A stretch of DNA of 17,476 nucleotides, taken from assembly GCA_934647145.1 (NCBI GenBank), contig CAKUFB010000029.1, positions 1-17,476 of the forward strand, given 5' to 3'. Origin of the DNA: an uncultured Clostridia bacterium. GTDB lineage: Bacteria; Bacillota; Clostridia; Christensenellales; Aristaeellaceae. The notes under the pieces were generated by a model. The model was not told the DNA's origin and ran no database searches. It saw nothing but the letters and a program-made list of their open reading frames with translations. Positions 1 through 7,303 of the stretch are shown piece by piece. Each line of letters begins with the position of its first letter. Position 1 is the first letter of the stretch. Made by a program: the position numbers and the translations under genes.

Positions 1-35
1 CCAGCCAGAGAGCCTGCCGCTCGGGGGATTTCGCA

Positions 36-145
36 GACCCTGAGGGCTTCAATCTATGGCCCTCAGGGTCGTCGACAAGATGCGCGGCAGCAAGTGGCTG
101 TCGGCCCTGCCGACCGGCAGTAAGTGCGTGCAGGCTCAGCCTGCC
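36..145. repeat. Composite hairpin repeat, copy 1 (loop hairpin plus two 30-nt units)
   Basis: A perfect 12-bp inverted repeat (arms 36-47 and 59-70, GACCCTGAGGGC) encloses the 11-nt loop TTCAATCTATG. After 15 nt come two adjacent 30-nt units at 86-115 and 116-145. Each opens with GGCAGYAAGTG and ends in a short palindrome: GTCGGC-CCT-GCCGAC at 100-114 and GCAGGCT-C-AGCCTGC at 130-144. The strand of the element is unknown; it is described as read on the plus strand. Confidence 0.85.
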
Positions 146-173
146 TGCCCGGCGGACAAACTTCGGTGGGGGT

Positions 174-209
174 CTGGGGGAGCGCGAAGCGAAGCGGAGC
201 CTCCCCCAG
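174..209. repeat. Long hairpin with CTGGGGGAG / CTCCCCCAG arms
   Basis: Nine-bp perfect arms at 174-182 and 201-209 enclose 18 nt rich in GAAGC/GAAGCG. The last bases of a second copy are visible at 1-4, so it belongs to the 205-bp repeating unit. There is no T-tract on either side, so it is not a convincing intrinsic terminator. Confidence 0.7.
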
Positions 210-240
210 CCAGAGAGCCTGCCGCTCGGGGGATTTCGCA

Positions 241-320
241 GACCCTGAGGGCTTCAATCTATGGCCCTCAGGGTCGTCGACAGGATGCGCGGCAGCAGGT
301 AGAACCGGGCACTGCCCGCG
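241..320. repeat. Composite hairpin repeat, copy 2 (loop hairpin plus one 30-nt unit)
   Basis: The loop hairpin at 241-275 is identical to copy 1 (12-bp arms, loop TTCAATCTATG). After the same 15-nt spacing comes one 30-nt unit at 291-320 with a different palindrome, CCGGGCA-C-TGCCCG. A further small palindrome, TCGGCA-A-TGCCGA, follows at 321-333. Confidence 0.85.
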
Positions 321-333
321 TCGGCAATGCCGA

Positions 334-368
334 TCTTCAATCTGTGGGGAAGCCCGCAGATTCGAAGA
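334..368. repeat. Hairpin with 15 paired bases and one bulge
   Basis: TCTTC plus AATCTGTGGG pairs across a GAAG loop with CCCGCAGATT and GAAGA, with one bulged C and one G-T pair. It contains TTCAATCTGTG, a variant of the loop constant of the neighbouring hairpins but here lying in the stem. Its right end overlaps the left arm of the next hairpin by two bases. Confidence 0.6.
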
Positions 369-445
369 ACCCAGCCGCTCCAATTTATGGCGGCTGGGTT
401 CGTGTTCTGTCCGGCGGTAGCAAGTGGAACCGGGCACTGCCCGGC
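367..445. repeat. Composite hairpin repeat, copy 3 (loop hairpin plus one 30-nt unit)
   Basis: Perfect 12-bp arms at 367-378 and 390-401 (GAACCCAGCCGC) have a stem sequence unrelated to copies 1 and 2, but enclose the same 11-nt loop, here TCCAATTTATG. After 14 nt comes a 30-nt unit at 416-445 (GGTAGCAAGTG, then CCGGGCA-C-TGCCCGG). The unit stops 2 nt short of the oppDF stop codon, so on the minus strand it is the first structure after that gene. No T-run follows, so it may or may not end the transcript. Confidence 0.85.
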
Positions 446-447
446 GG

Positions 448-2523
448 CTACAGACCCAGCTGCTTGCGGTAGCCGTCCAGCTCGCGCTCGTTGCCGTAGA
501 CGAAGTGTCCGGGCAGGATCTCGCACCAGACCGGCTTGTCGACGCTGTAGTCGTGCAGGTCAGGATTGTAGACCACCAGCTGCTTGCTGCGCTCGAGGTA
601 GGGGTTCGGGTTGGGCACGGCGGAGAGCAGCGCCTGCGTGTACGGGTGCAGAGGATGCCTGAACAGCTCCTCGGACTCGGCCAGCTCGACGATCTGTCCC
701 TTGTGGATGACGCCGATGCGGTCGGAAATGAACCGGACGACCGACAGATCGTGCGCGATGAACAGGTAGGTCAGGCCGCGCTTGGCCTTCAGGTCGTTGA
801 GCAGGTTGAGCACCTGCGCGCGGATGGACACGTCCAGCGCGGAGATCGGCTCGTCGGCGACGATGAACTCAGGCTGCATGACCAGCGCGCGGGCAATGCC
901 GATGCGCTGGCGCTGACCGCCGGAGAACTCGTGCGGGAACCGGCTGGAGAACTCGGGCAGCAGGCCCACCTCTTCCAGCGCCTTCTGCACCTTTTCGGCG
1001 CGTTCCGCTTCGTCCTTGTACAGGTGATGGTTGATCAGGCCCTCGGAGACGATGTAGTCCACCTTGGCGCGCTCGTTCAGCGAGGCCATGGGATCCTGGA
1101 AGATCATCTGGCAGTTGCGGATGGTTTCCAGGTCGAGCTCCCTGGAGATTTTGCCGCTGATGCGGCGGCCCTTGTAGAGCACCTCGCCGCCGGTGACCGG
1201 GTTGATGCGCAGGATCGCGCGGCCGATCGTGGTCTTGCCCGAGCCGGACTCGCCCACCAGCGAGAAGGTCTCGCCGCGGAAAATCTGGAAGTTGACGTGA
1301 TCGACGGCGACGAACTTCTTGCGGCCGCTGCCGAAGGTCACCTGCAGATCCTTCGCCTCGATGAGCACCTCGCGGTTGGGATCCTCGTGCGGATGATGCA
1401 GCTGGGCGGTCTCCTGCTCCTCCAGATGCTGCTGGCTGAGGCGGTAGATGGTGTCAGGCTGCTTGATCTGCGGCGCGCGCGGGTCCATCAGCCAGGTTTT
1501 GGCCTGGTGCGTGGGGGTCACGTCGAACAGCGGCGGCTCCTCGAGGAAGTCGATGTTGAGCGCCTGCCGGTTGCGCGGGGCGAACGCGTCGCCCGAGACC
1601 TTGTTGAACAGGTTCGGGGGCGTGCCGTCGATGGCCGGAAGCCGCTCGCCCTTGACGCCCAGCTGCGGCAGCGCGCTCAGCAGCGCCCAGCAGTAGGGGT
1701 GCCAGGAGTCGAAGAAGATCTCGTTGACCATGCCGATCTCGACGATCTGGCCGGCGTACATGACGGCCACGCGGTCGGCCACGTTGGCCACCACGCCCAG
1801 ATCGTGGGTGATGTAGATGATGGTCATGCCGTTTTCCTTCTGAAGACGGCGAATCAGCTCCAGTATCTGCGCCTGAATGGTCACGTCCAGGGCGGTCGTC
1901 GGCTCGTCGCAGATCAGAATCTGCGGCTTGCAGGCCACGGCGATGGCGATGACCACGCGCTGACGCATGCCGCCGGAAAACTCGTGCGGATACTGCTTGT
2001 AGCGGCGCTCGGCGTCGGGGATGCCGACCAGCTCGAGCATGCGGATGGCTTCCCTGCGGGCCGCCGCGCCGCGCAGTCCCTGGTGCAGCTCGATGGATTC
2101 CTGAATCTGCTTGCCGATGGTCTTGAGCGGGTTCAGGCTGGTCATCGGATCCTGGGTCACCATGGCGATCTTGCGGCCGCGCACGGCGCGCCACTCCTTT
2201 TCGGTGGTGAAGGCCGCCAGATCCATGCCGTCGTAGTTGATCGAGCCGTGGGTAATCGCGCCGTTTTTGTCCAGCATGCCCACGAAGCACTTGGTGAACA
2301 CCGACTTGCCCGAGCCGGACTCGCCCACGATGGCCAGCGTCTCGCCCTCGTACAGGTCGAGCGAGCAGCGTCGGATGGCGGTCAGCTTCTGGCCGCGCAG
2401 GGTGAACTGAACCTCAATGTCCTTGGCCGAGAGAATCGGGCCGCTGGACAGAATCTGCTTGGAGCGCGCATCGAAGTCGATGACCTCGCCGGTTGCCGCG
2501 CGCATGACTTTTTCTTCACTCAT
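448..2523 (-). CDS. Oligopeptide ABC transporter ATPase, two nucleotide-binding domains fused (OppD-OppF type)
   Basis: This 691-residue protein should power the importer encoded upstream by hydrolysing ATP at the cytoplasmic face of the permeases. It carries two complete ATPase domains. Domain 1 has Walker A GESGSGKS (67-74), Q124, signature SGGMRQ (183-188), Walker B ILICDEP (202-208) and H240. Domain 2 has GESGSGKT (424-431), Q476, SGGQRQR (534-540), FIVADEP (553-559) and H591. Each domain is followed by the HPY segment typical of peptide and nickel importers. OppD and OppF are usually separate proteins of about 330 residues; here both lie in one chain. The C-terminal cysteines that bind an iron-sulfur cluster in some OppD/DppD proteins are replaced (GDAFAPRNRQALNIDF), a variant I also recall in other Firmicutes. 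It is the last gene of the operon, 15 nt after oppC. The start ATG follows a GGGGG-type ribosome site. Confidence 0.93.
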   Translation of the reverse strand: MSEEKVMRAATGEVIDFDARSKQILSSGPILSAKDIEVQFTLRGQKLTAIRRCSLDLYEGETLAIVGESGSGKSVFTKCFVGMLDKNGAITHGSINYDGMDLAAFTTEKEWRAVRGRKIAMVTQDPMTSLNPLKTIGKQIQESIELHQGLRGAAARREAIRMLELVGIPDAERRYKQYPHEFSGGMRQRVVIAIAVACKPQILICDEPTTALDVTIQAQILELIRRLQKENGMTIIYITHDLGVVANVADRVAVMYAGQIVEIGMVNEIFFDSWHPYCWALLSALPQLGVKGERLPAIDGTPPNLFNKVSGDAFAPRNRQALNIDFLEEPPLFDVTPTHQAKTWLMDPRAPQIKQPDTIYRLSQQHLEEQETAQLHHPHEDPNREVLIEAKDLQVTFGSGRKKFVAVDHVNFQIFRGETFSLVGESGSGKTTIGRAILRINPVTGGEVLYKGRRISGKISRELDLETIRNCQMIFQDPMASLNERAKVDYIVSEGLINHHLYKDEAERAEKVQKALEEVGLLPEFSSRFPHEFSGGQRQRIGIARALVMQPEFIVADEPISALDVSIRAQVLNLLNDLKAKRGLTYLFIAHDLSVVRFISDRIGVIHKGQIVELAESEELFRHPLHPYTQALLSAVPNPNPYLERSKQLVVYNPDLHDYSVDKPVWCEILPGHFVYGNERELDGYRKQLGL

Positions 2524-2538
2524 GTTGCCGCGCCCCCT

Positions 2539-3552
2539 TTACACGTGATTGCGCGGGTCGCACGCGTCGGAGAACGCATTGCCCACCAGGTAGAAGGTGA
2601 TGGTGATCAGCGACACGATGGCCGCCGGGAAGATCAGCAGATAGGGATAGTCCAGGAAATAGCTGCGGGAGTTGCGCAGCAGGATGCCCAGCGAGGGCAG
2701 CGAGATGTCCATCAGACCCAGGTAGGTCAGCGTGGTCTCGTAGGCGATCGTGCCCGGAATGCTCAGCGCCAGGCGAAGGATGATGACGCTGACCAGGTAG
2801 GGGAAGATGTTGCGGCCCAGTATGCGCCACAGGCTGGTGCCCAGGCAGCGGGAGGCCAGGTTGTACTCGCGGTCGCGGTACATGAAGACCAGGTTGCGGA
2901 TGTTTCTCGCGGTCGCAAGCCAGCCGAAGCCGATCATCGCGAAGGCCATGACCGTGAAGGTCTTGCCGATCATCATGGCGATCAGGGTCATGTAGATGAT
3001 CGTGGGCACGTTGTCGATGAAGTTGTAGAGCTCGGTGAACAGGCGGTCGAGCTTGCGCACGTAACCCCACAGAAGGCCGATGATCACGCCGATGAAGATC
3101 TGGCCGAAGGATACGCTGACGGCCAGTATGATCGAGGAGCGGGTGGCGTACCACACCTGGCTCCAGTAGTCGCGGCCCAGGTTGTCGGTGCCGAACCAGT
3201 ACTCGCTGTTCGGGTGGGTGAACATCAGCGCGTTGTCGATGCGCAGGTCATACACGCTGTATTTACTGATCAGGGGCGCGATGAAGGTGAACAGGAACAT
3301 GCAGCCGAACAGGATCAGCAGCGTGACCGCCAGCCTGTTTTTCAGGAAGTTGCGCCAGACGCTCTTCCAGTAGGAATACTCGGAGTAGCCGATGCGCTCG
3401 GCGTCCTGCGCCTTATACTCGGCGAAGGAGAACAGCTGCTTTTCGGGCATCACGCTGCGCGAGTTGACATGGACGCGGCCGCGGGCGTACTTTTTGCCGG
3501 TGTTGCTCTCCACGGCGCTTTTATCGACGTCCAGCTTGATCGTCTTTTCCAT
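2539..3552 (-). CDS. oppC: Oligopeptide-type ABC transporter permease OppC
   Basis: A membrane permease of 337 residues, the second transmembrane subunit of a peptide-class importer. A long cytoplasmic N-terminus (about 1-70) precedes the first membrane span at 74-95. The OppC hallmark HPNSEYWFGTDNLGRDYWSQ lies at 113-132, followed by further spans and the loop that contacts the ATPase near YNLASRCLGTS (230-240). Its ATG shares one base with the oppB stop codon (TGATG), and its ribosome site AGGAGG lies inside the oppB coding sequence, so the two are probably translationally coupled. The transported substrate cannot be read from the sequence. Confidence 0.92.
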   Translation of the reverse strand: MEKTIKLDVDKSAVESNTGKKYARGRVHVNSRSVMPEKQLFSFAEYKAQDAERIGYSEYSYWKSVWRNFLKNRLAVTLLILFGCMFLFTFIAPLISKYSVYDLRIDNALMFTHPNSEYWFGTDNLGRDYWSQVWYATRSSIILAVSVSFGQIFIGVIIGLLWGYVRKLDRLFTELYNFIDNVPTIIYMTLIAMMIGKTFTVMAFAMIGFGWLATARNIRNLVFMYRDREYNLASRCLGTSLWRILGRNIFPYLVSVIILRLALSIPGTIAYETTLTYLGLMDISLPSLGILLRNSRSYFLDYPYLLIFPAAIVSLITITFYLVGNAFSDACDPRNHV

Positions 3553-4505
3553 CAGCGCGTACCTCCTTTGCTGTCCAGACGGATGCGCGGGTCAATGATC
3601 GTCATGAGCACGTCGCCCAGGAACAGACCCAGTATGCCCATCGTGGCGTACAGAAGCACGATGGCCAGCGACAGGTTCACGTCGTAGCGGGCGATGGCGT
3701 CGGTCAGCAGCGGGCCCATGCCGGGCACGGAGAAGAACCGCTCGACCAGCAGCGAGCCGCCTACCGTCAGAAGTATCGAATAGGGCAGGTACTGCGCCAG
3801 CGGCACGAAGGCGTTCTTGAGCACGTGGCGGTACATGACCTTGCGCGTGGACAGGCCCTTGAGCCTGGCCAGGCGAATATAATCCTTGTTCAGTTCATCC
3901 ACCATATACCTGCGGATCCACAGCATGTAGCCCGCGGTGGAGCCGACCGACAGACAGAGTATCGGCAGGATGGAGGATGGCCCGGGTCTTCGCACGGAAT
4001 ACATGGATGGCAGCCCCAGCACGCGGGCGCCGAATGCGAGAATCAGAGAATAGGTCACCAGGTGCGGCACGGCGTTGACGAAAACCGTGTAGCCCGTGCC
4101 GATATGGTCGAAAAAGCCGTCCTTATAGCGCGCCTGCAGCACGCCCAGCGACACGCCGAGCACCAGCGAAATGCCCAGCGAGATCAGTCCCAGCTTCATG
4201 GACACGCCGAATTTCTTTTCGATGATCGCGACCACCGGCTGATTGGTCTGCACGCGTCGGCTCACGCCCAGATCCAGTTTGGTTACGACATTCTTGAGGT
4301 AGCGGCCCAGCTGCACCAGCGGAGGATCCAGAAGGCCGGCCGCCTGCAGCTTATCTTCCTTCTGCTCCTCGGTGAACTTCATCAGCTCCTCCTCGGTAAA
4401 ATAGTAATCGGTGGGCAGCATACAGAACAGCAAAAACACCACCGACACCACCAGCAGCACGGTAATCATCGATTGAAGCAGCCGCTTGACCGTATACTTC
4501 AGCAT
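3552..4505 (-). CDS. oppB: Oligopeptide-type ABC transporter permease OppB
   Basis: A 317-residue permease beginning MLKYTVKRLLQSMITVLLVV, the usual OppB/DppB start in which a short basic stretch leads into the first span. A poorly conserved extracellular loop (about 32-95) is followed by five more predicted spans. The ATPase-contact segment lies near DYIRLARLKGLSTRKV, and SVPGMGPLL is a family signature. The ATG at 4505 was chosen over an in-frame start 96 nt upstream because AAGGAGG sits 9 nt before it and homologues begin there. It lies 126 nt downstream of oppA, with a strong hairpin in the gap. Confidence 0.92.
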   Translation of the reverse strand: MLKYTVKRLLQSMITVLLVVSVVFLLFCMLPTDYYFTEEELMKFTEEQKEDKLQAAGLLDPPLVQLGRYLKNVVTKLDLGVSRRVQTNQPVVAIIEKKFGVSMKLGLISLGISLVLGVSLGVLQARYKDGFFDHIGTGYTVFVNAVPHLVTYSLILAFGARVLGLPSMYSVRRPGPSSILPILCLSVGSTAGYMLWIRRYMVDELNKDYIRLARLKGLSTRKVMYRHVLKNAFVPLAQYLPYSILLTVGGSLLVERFFSVPGMGPLLTDAIARYDVNLSLAIVLLYATMGILGLFLGDVLMTIIDPRIRLDSKGGTR

Positions 4506-4578
4506 GCCTTGCATCCTCCTTGCGGTGAATTTTGACTGAAACCGGATTCGTCCGGGAGATATGGGGATAATAGAAGAT

Positions 4579-4607
4579 TCTGGGGCGGCCAGGACGGCCA
4601 CCCCAGA
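4579..4607 (-). promoter_or_regulatory. Intercistronic hairpin between oppA and oppB
   Basis: Arms TCTGGGG and CCCCAGA, one C-A mismatch, then GGCC/GGCC around a 5-nt loop. No U-run follows on the minus strand (GAATCTTCTATTAT), so a full terminator is unlikely. Such hairpins after binding-protein genes typically protect the upstream mRNA or reduce read-through, giving more binding protein than permease. That role is inference. Confidence 0.65.
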
Positions 4608-4631
4608 GAAGGTCAGGTCCCTTGCGAAGGC

Positions 4632-6563
4632 TTACTTGCCGGCTTCGTAGTCCGCCTTGATCTGGGCGTACTGCTCGCTGGTGTACTCCTGGGTCTGAGT
4701 CTCCCAGTTCACATAGCGGTAGGCCTGGATGCCGTACGCGCTGTAGACCTTGGTGTAGTCGTTGATCAGGGTCAGCTCCCAGGCAACCTCGTAGTTGCAG
4801 GGGATGGTGAAGGCCTGGTCGATGAAGTAGGCTTCAGCCTGGGCGAAGGCGGCCAGACGGGCGTCATAGTCGTCGGTGATGGCCTTGGCTTCGTTGGTCA
4901 GGCGGGTGAACTCGGTGTAGTTGGCGATGAGGTCTTCATCGGTCGCGTTGTTGACCATGGAGTAGTTGTTGGAGTAGTACGCGCTGTCCTCGCCGTAGGT
5001 CTCCTGGCCCAGGAAGTTGATCGGGTCGGCGAAGTCGGCGCCCCAGCCGTTGATGTACAGGGCGCACAGCTGCGGCTTACGAACCTCGTTGGTCAGGTTG
5101 CTGACGTAGGTCTTGATGTTGAGCACGATGTAGTCGTCGCCCATGCAGTCGGAGAAGATCTGCTTGAGCACGTCAGCGGAGTCCTTGGCGGTCTGGTTGT
5201 CGCCCTTGATGTAGTAATCCAGGGTCACGGGGAAGGTCACGCCCTTGGCGGACAGCTCGTCCATGGCCTGCTTCTTCAGCTCGGCGGCCTTCTCGGGATT
5301 CACGCGGTTGTAGGTGGTCTCGTCATACTGCAGGCCGATCGCGTCGCGCACCAGCTGGGTGTAGTCGGTGCCCTTGGAGTCGAAGGCCACGCCGTTGCCG
5401 GTGTAGCAGTAGTTCTGGCAGTGCTGCGGATAGACCGCGTTGGTGCGGGCCAGGTAGTTGGTCAGATCCAGGCCGTAGTACATGGACTGACGGAAGGCGG
5501 TGTTGGCGATGGCGGTGTTCCAGTTGGTATCGGGGGTGCCGTCCTCGTTCTTCTTATCATAGCAGAAGTGCATCTGATAGGAGTACTTGGTGGGGCGGGT
5601 CTCAACCAGCTTGTCGTGGTACTGATGGCTCTCGCTGGAGCTGATGGTGGACAGCGGAGCCTGCGTCAGGGTCACGTGATCCAGCTCGCCGGTCTCGAAC
5701 AGGTTGTAGGCCACGTCGCCGGACTCAACCATCTTGATCACGACGCTGTCGAAGCGCTTGGCGTCCTTGTTCCAGTAGTTGGGGCTGGCGGTCAGGATCT
5801 TCTCATTCTGGTGAATGAAGCTGCTCACGGTGTAGGGGCCGGAGTACCACATGTTCTCCCAGGTCACGGCGCGATAGCCCTCAACGCCCAGCTCCTCGAC
5901 GCACTTGGCGGACAGGGGATACAGGCAGTTGTAGGTGGCGACGGAGGGGAAGTAGGGCAGCTTGTCGATCAGGTGATACACGATGGTGTAATCATCGGGG
6001 GTCTCGATGCCGACCATTTCCAGGAACTTGGTGGTGTCGAGCGCCTGAGCTTCCTTGATGCCCTTCTCGGTGGCGCTTTCGCCGCCCTCGGTGGCGATCT
6101 TTTTGGTGTACTCATAGTACTCGGCGGCGCCCTTGATCATCTCCATCGGCATGGAGGTGTTGTAGGAGTCGTTCTTGGCGTAGTTCAGAACCCACTCAAG
6201 ACCCACAACCCAGTCGTTCGCCACGACGTCAGCCTTGTAGTTGCCGTCCTTGTCGAACCAGGTCATGCCCTCGTTGAGCTTGAAGGTCCAGGTCTCGCCG
6301 CCGTCGGTGGTGGTGTATTCCTTCGCGGCGTTGGGCACCAGGTTGCCGTGGTTGTCGTTGGTCAGCAGACCATCGATCAGGTTGCACAGGATGTTCAGAT
6401 CCTGCGCGGCCTGAGACAGCTGGATGTTCCACTTTTCGAGCTCACGCGCGGTGGTCTCGTAGGTGTGCAGCTCGGTCAGCTCGTCGGCGCTCGCGGGCAC
6501 CGCGAAGACCATGGCGCTCAGCAGAAGAGCCAGCGCAAGAACCAGAGACAGTGTCTTTTTCAT
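4632..6563 (-). CDS. oppA: Extracellular peptide-type solute-binding protein (OppA family, SBP_bac_5)
   Basis: The substrate-capturing subunit of the importer, 643 residues. The N-terminus MKKTLSLVLALALLLSAMVF followed by AVPASADE is a Sec signal peptide with a signal-peptidase-I site after ASA; there is no lipobox cysteine. Family 5 binding-protein landmarks follow: a GNLVPNAAKEYTTTDGGETW segment, LNEGMTWFDKDG, SGPYTVSSF, and the late segment YINGWGADFADPINFL. The ATG at 6563 was chosen because AGGAGG lies 10 nt upstream and the signal peptide starts there; an upstream in-frame ATG at 6671 lies upstream of the promoter -10 and is excluded. Likely ligand is a peptide, but family members also bind other compounds. 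First gene of its operon. Confidence 0.93.
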   Translation of the reverse strand: MKKTLSLVLALALLLSAMVFAVPASADELTELHTYETTARELEKWNIQLSQAAQDLNILCNLIDGLLTNDNHGNLVPNAAKEYTTTDGGETWTFKLNEGMTWFDKDGNYKADVVANDWVVGLEWVLNYAKNDSYNTSMPMEMIKGAAEYYEYTKKIATEGGESATEKGIKEAQALDTTKFLEMVGIETPDDYTIVYHLIDKLPYFPSVATYNCLYPLSAKCVEELGVEGYRAVTWENMWYSGPYTVSSFIHQNEKILTASPNYWNKDAKRFDSVVIKMVESGDVAYNLFETGELDHVTLTQAPLSTISSSESHQYHDKLVETRPTKYSYQMHFCYDKKNEDGTPDTNWNTAIANTAFRQSMYYGLDLTNYLARTNAVYPQHCQNYCYTGNGVAFDSKGTDYTQLVRDAIGLQYDETTYNRVNPEKAAELKKQAMDELSAKGVTFPVTLDYYIKGDNQTAKDSADVLKQIFSDCMGDDYIVLNIKTYVSNLTNEVRKPQLCALYINGWGADFADPINFLGQETYGEDSAYYSNNYSMVNNATDEDLIANYTEFTRLTNEAKAITDDYDARLAAFAQAEAYFIDQAFTIPCNYEVAWELTLINDYTKVYSAYGIQAYRYVNWETQTQEYTSEQYAQIKADYEAGK

Positions 6564-6653
6564 GGGTGTGTGTCCTCCTTGATAATACTTGAAAGGCGGC
6601 GCATTGATCCATAAATTATTATGAACCGTGCGATTCGTCTTTCTATAAATTGC

Positions 6654-6682
6654 ATTATAGCATTCCTGCATTTTACTGTCAA
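6654..6682 (-). promoter_or_regulatory. Promoter of the opp operon
   Basis: On the minus strand, TTGACA (6677-6682), a 17-bp spacer and TATAAT (6654-6659): an exact sigma-A consensus. Transcription should start near 6647, leaving about 84 nt of leader before oppA. No clear operator or riboswitch is visible in that leader. Confidence 0.92.
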
Positions 6683-6777
6683 CCGCAAATTCATTTGACG
6701 GGATGATTTTACTCCTTTTTAACTGTTAATCCGAACATTCGCTTCTAATTTGAAGGCCGGGCGCAAAAAACTTGCCG

Positions 6778-6792
6778 ATCCGCCGCGCGGAT
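6778..6792. repeat. Short palindrome upstream of the small-protein promoter
   Basis: ATCCGC-CGC-GCGGAT, perfect 6-bp arms, centred about 31 bp upstream of the -35 box of the plus-strand promoter. It could be an operator. The rest of 6683-6815 is AT-rich and shows no gene. Confidence 0.35.
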
Positions 6793-6815
6793 TGACGCGG
6801 AAGCGCATTTCACGC

Positions 6816-6844
6816 TTGAAAACGGCCGGGATATGCTGTATACT
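6816..6844 (+). promoter_or_regulatory. Promoter of the small membrane protein gene
   Basis: TTGAAA (6816-6821), 17-bp spacer, TATACT (6839-6844). The predicted start near 6851 leaves a leader of about 35 nt with AAAAGGAGG just before the ATG. Confidence 0.85.
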
Positions 6845-6885
6845 ATGCACGAACAGGTTCTTTCTCACTCAAAAGGAGGCTTCTC

Positions 6886-7290
6886 ATGCCCAGCAAACGG
6901 CCGCGCTTTGAGCGCTATATGATTCGCCCCGTGGTCTACAAGGCCTCCTCGCGCTTTCTGTGCGCGCTGACAGCGGCGCTCCTTTGGAATGAATTCGTCA
7001 ACACGGGCGGCCTGTGGCCCAGGTCGCGCGCGTTCGTGTTCTTCGGCGCGCTCTTCGCCGCGGCGGGCTGGCTGGCCTACCTGCGCGTGGACGGGGCGCG
7101 CATTCCCAAGCTGCCCAAAAAATTCACCCGCCGCAGGCACGACCCGCTGCGCGCCTACGGCGACCTGTCCGACCACGTGGACGACGAAATCATCGCCTTT
7201 GACGACCTGGACGACGACGAGCAGAATCTGTGTCTGCTGCTCGCGGACGTCATCACCGCCGCGCTGTTCTTCGTGATTTCTCTCTTTTAG
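6886..7290 (+). CDS. Small membrane protein of unknown function (134 aa)
   Basis: I do not recognise the family. The sequence shows a basic N-terminus (MPSKRPRFERYMIRP), two hydrophobic segments at about 22-38 and 48-66, a basic middle stretch (KLPKKFTRRRHDP, 75-87), a strongly acidic stretch (DHVDDEIIAFDDLDDDEQN, 96-114) and a hydrophobic C-terminal segment at about 115-134 that runs to the last residue. Three membrane spans are likely. It has a good promoter, AAAAGGAGG 8 nt before ATG and a strong terminator, so it is a real single-gene unit. It lies between the peptide importer and the sugar operon and is transcribed against the latter. Neither position nor sequence gives a function. Confidence 0.85.
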   Translation: MPSKRPRFERYMIRPVVYKASSRFLCALTAALLWNEFVNTGGLWPRSRAFVFFGALFAAAGWLAYLRVDGARIPKLPKKFTRRRHDPLRAYGDLSDHVDDEIIAFDDLDDDEQNLCLLLADVITAALFFVISLF

Positions 7291-7303
7291 TCTGACTGTG
7301 CAG

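Larger units (their letters stand above)
1..299. repeat. 205-bp-period direct repeat, two partial copies
   Basis: Bases 1-95 recur almost exactly at 206-300 (offset 205), with a substitution at the GACAAGATG/GACAGGATG position. The match ends where CAAGTGG becomes CAGGTAG. Base 1 aligns to the end of the CTCCCCCAG arm of the hairpin at 174-209, so the first copy is cut by the window edge and the array probably continues to the left. No coding gene is supported in 1-447; open frames there are made of repeat sequence. Confidence 0.9.

Noticed and set aside
36..145. Integron attC sites
   Set aside because: The hairpins are folded like attC sites, but the GTTRRRY-type core sites are missing, no cassette genes lie between copies and no tyrosine integrase is seen.
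448..2523. Loss of the iron-sulfur cysteines in the first ATPase domain as a novelty
   Set aside because: The GDAFAPRN-type replacement is, as far as I recall, common in OppD proteins of Firmicutes, so it is a subfamily trait.
424..3687. Very long open frame on the plus strand opposite the ATPase and permease genes
   Set aside because: It is an antisense shadow caused by GC-rich codon use in the minus-strand genes; the product has repetitive low-complexity composition and no family motifs, while the minus strand encodes complete Walker and permease motifs.
5421..6614. Plus-strand open frame opposite oppA, and similar ones opposite the GH13 and sugar-binding genes
   Set aside because: Same shadow effect; Val/Gly/His-rich translations, no ribosome site, and clear real genes on the other strand.
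6564..6653. Riboswitch in the oppA leader
   Set aside because: The leader is about 84 nt, AT-rich, and shows no terminator or conserved aptamer motif that I can recognise.
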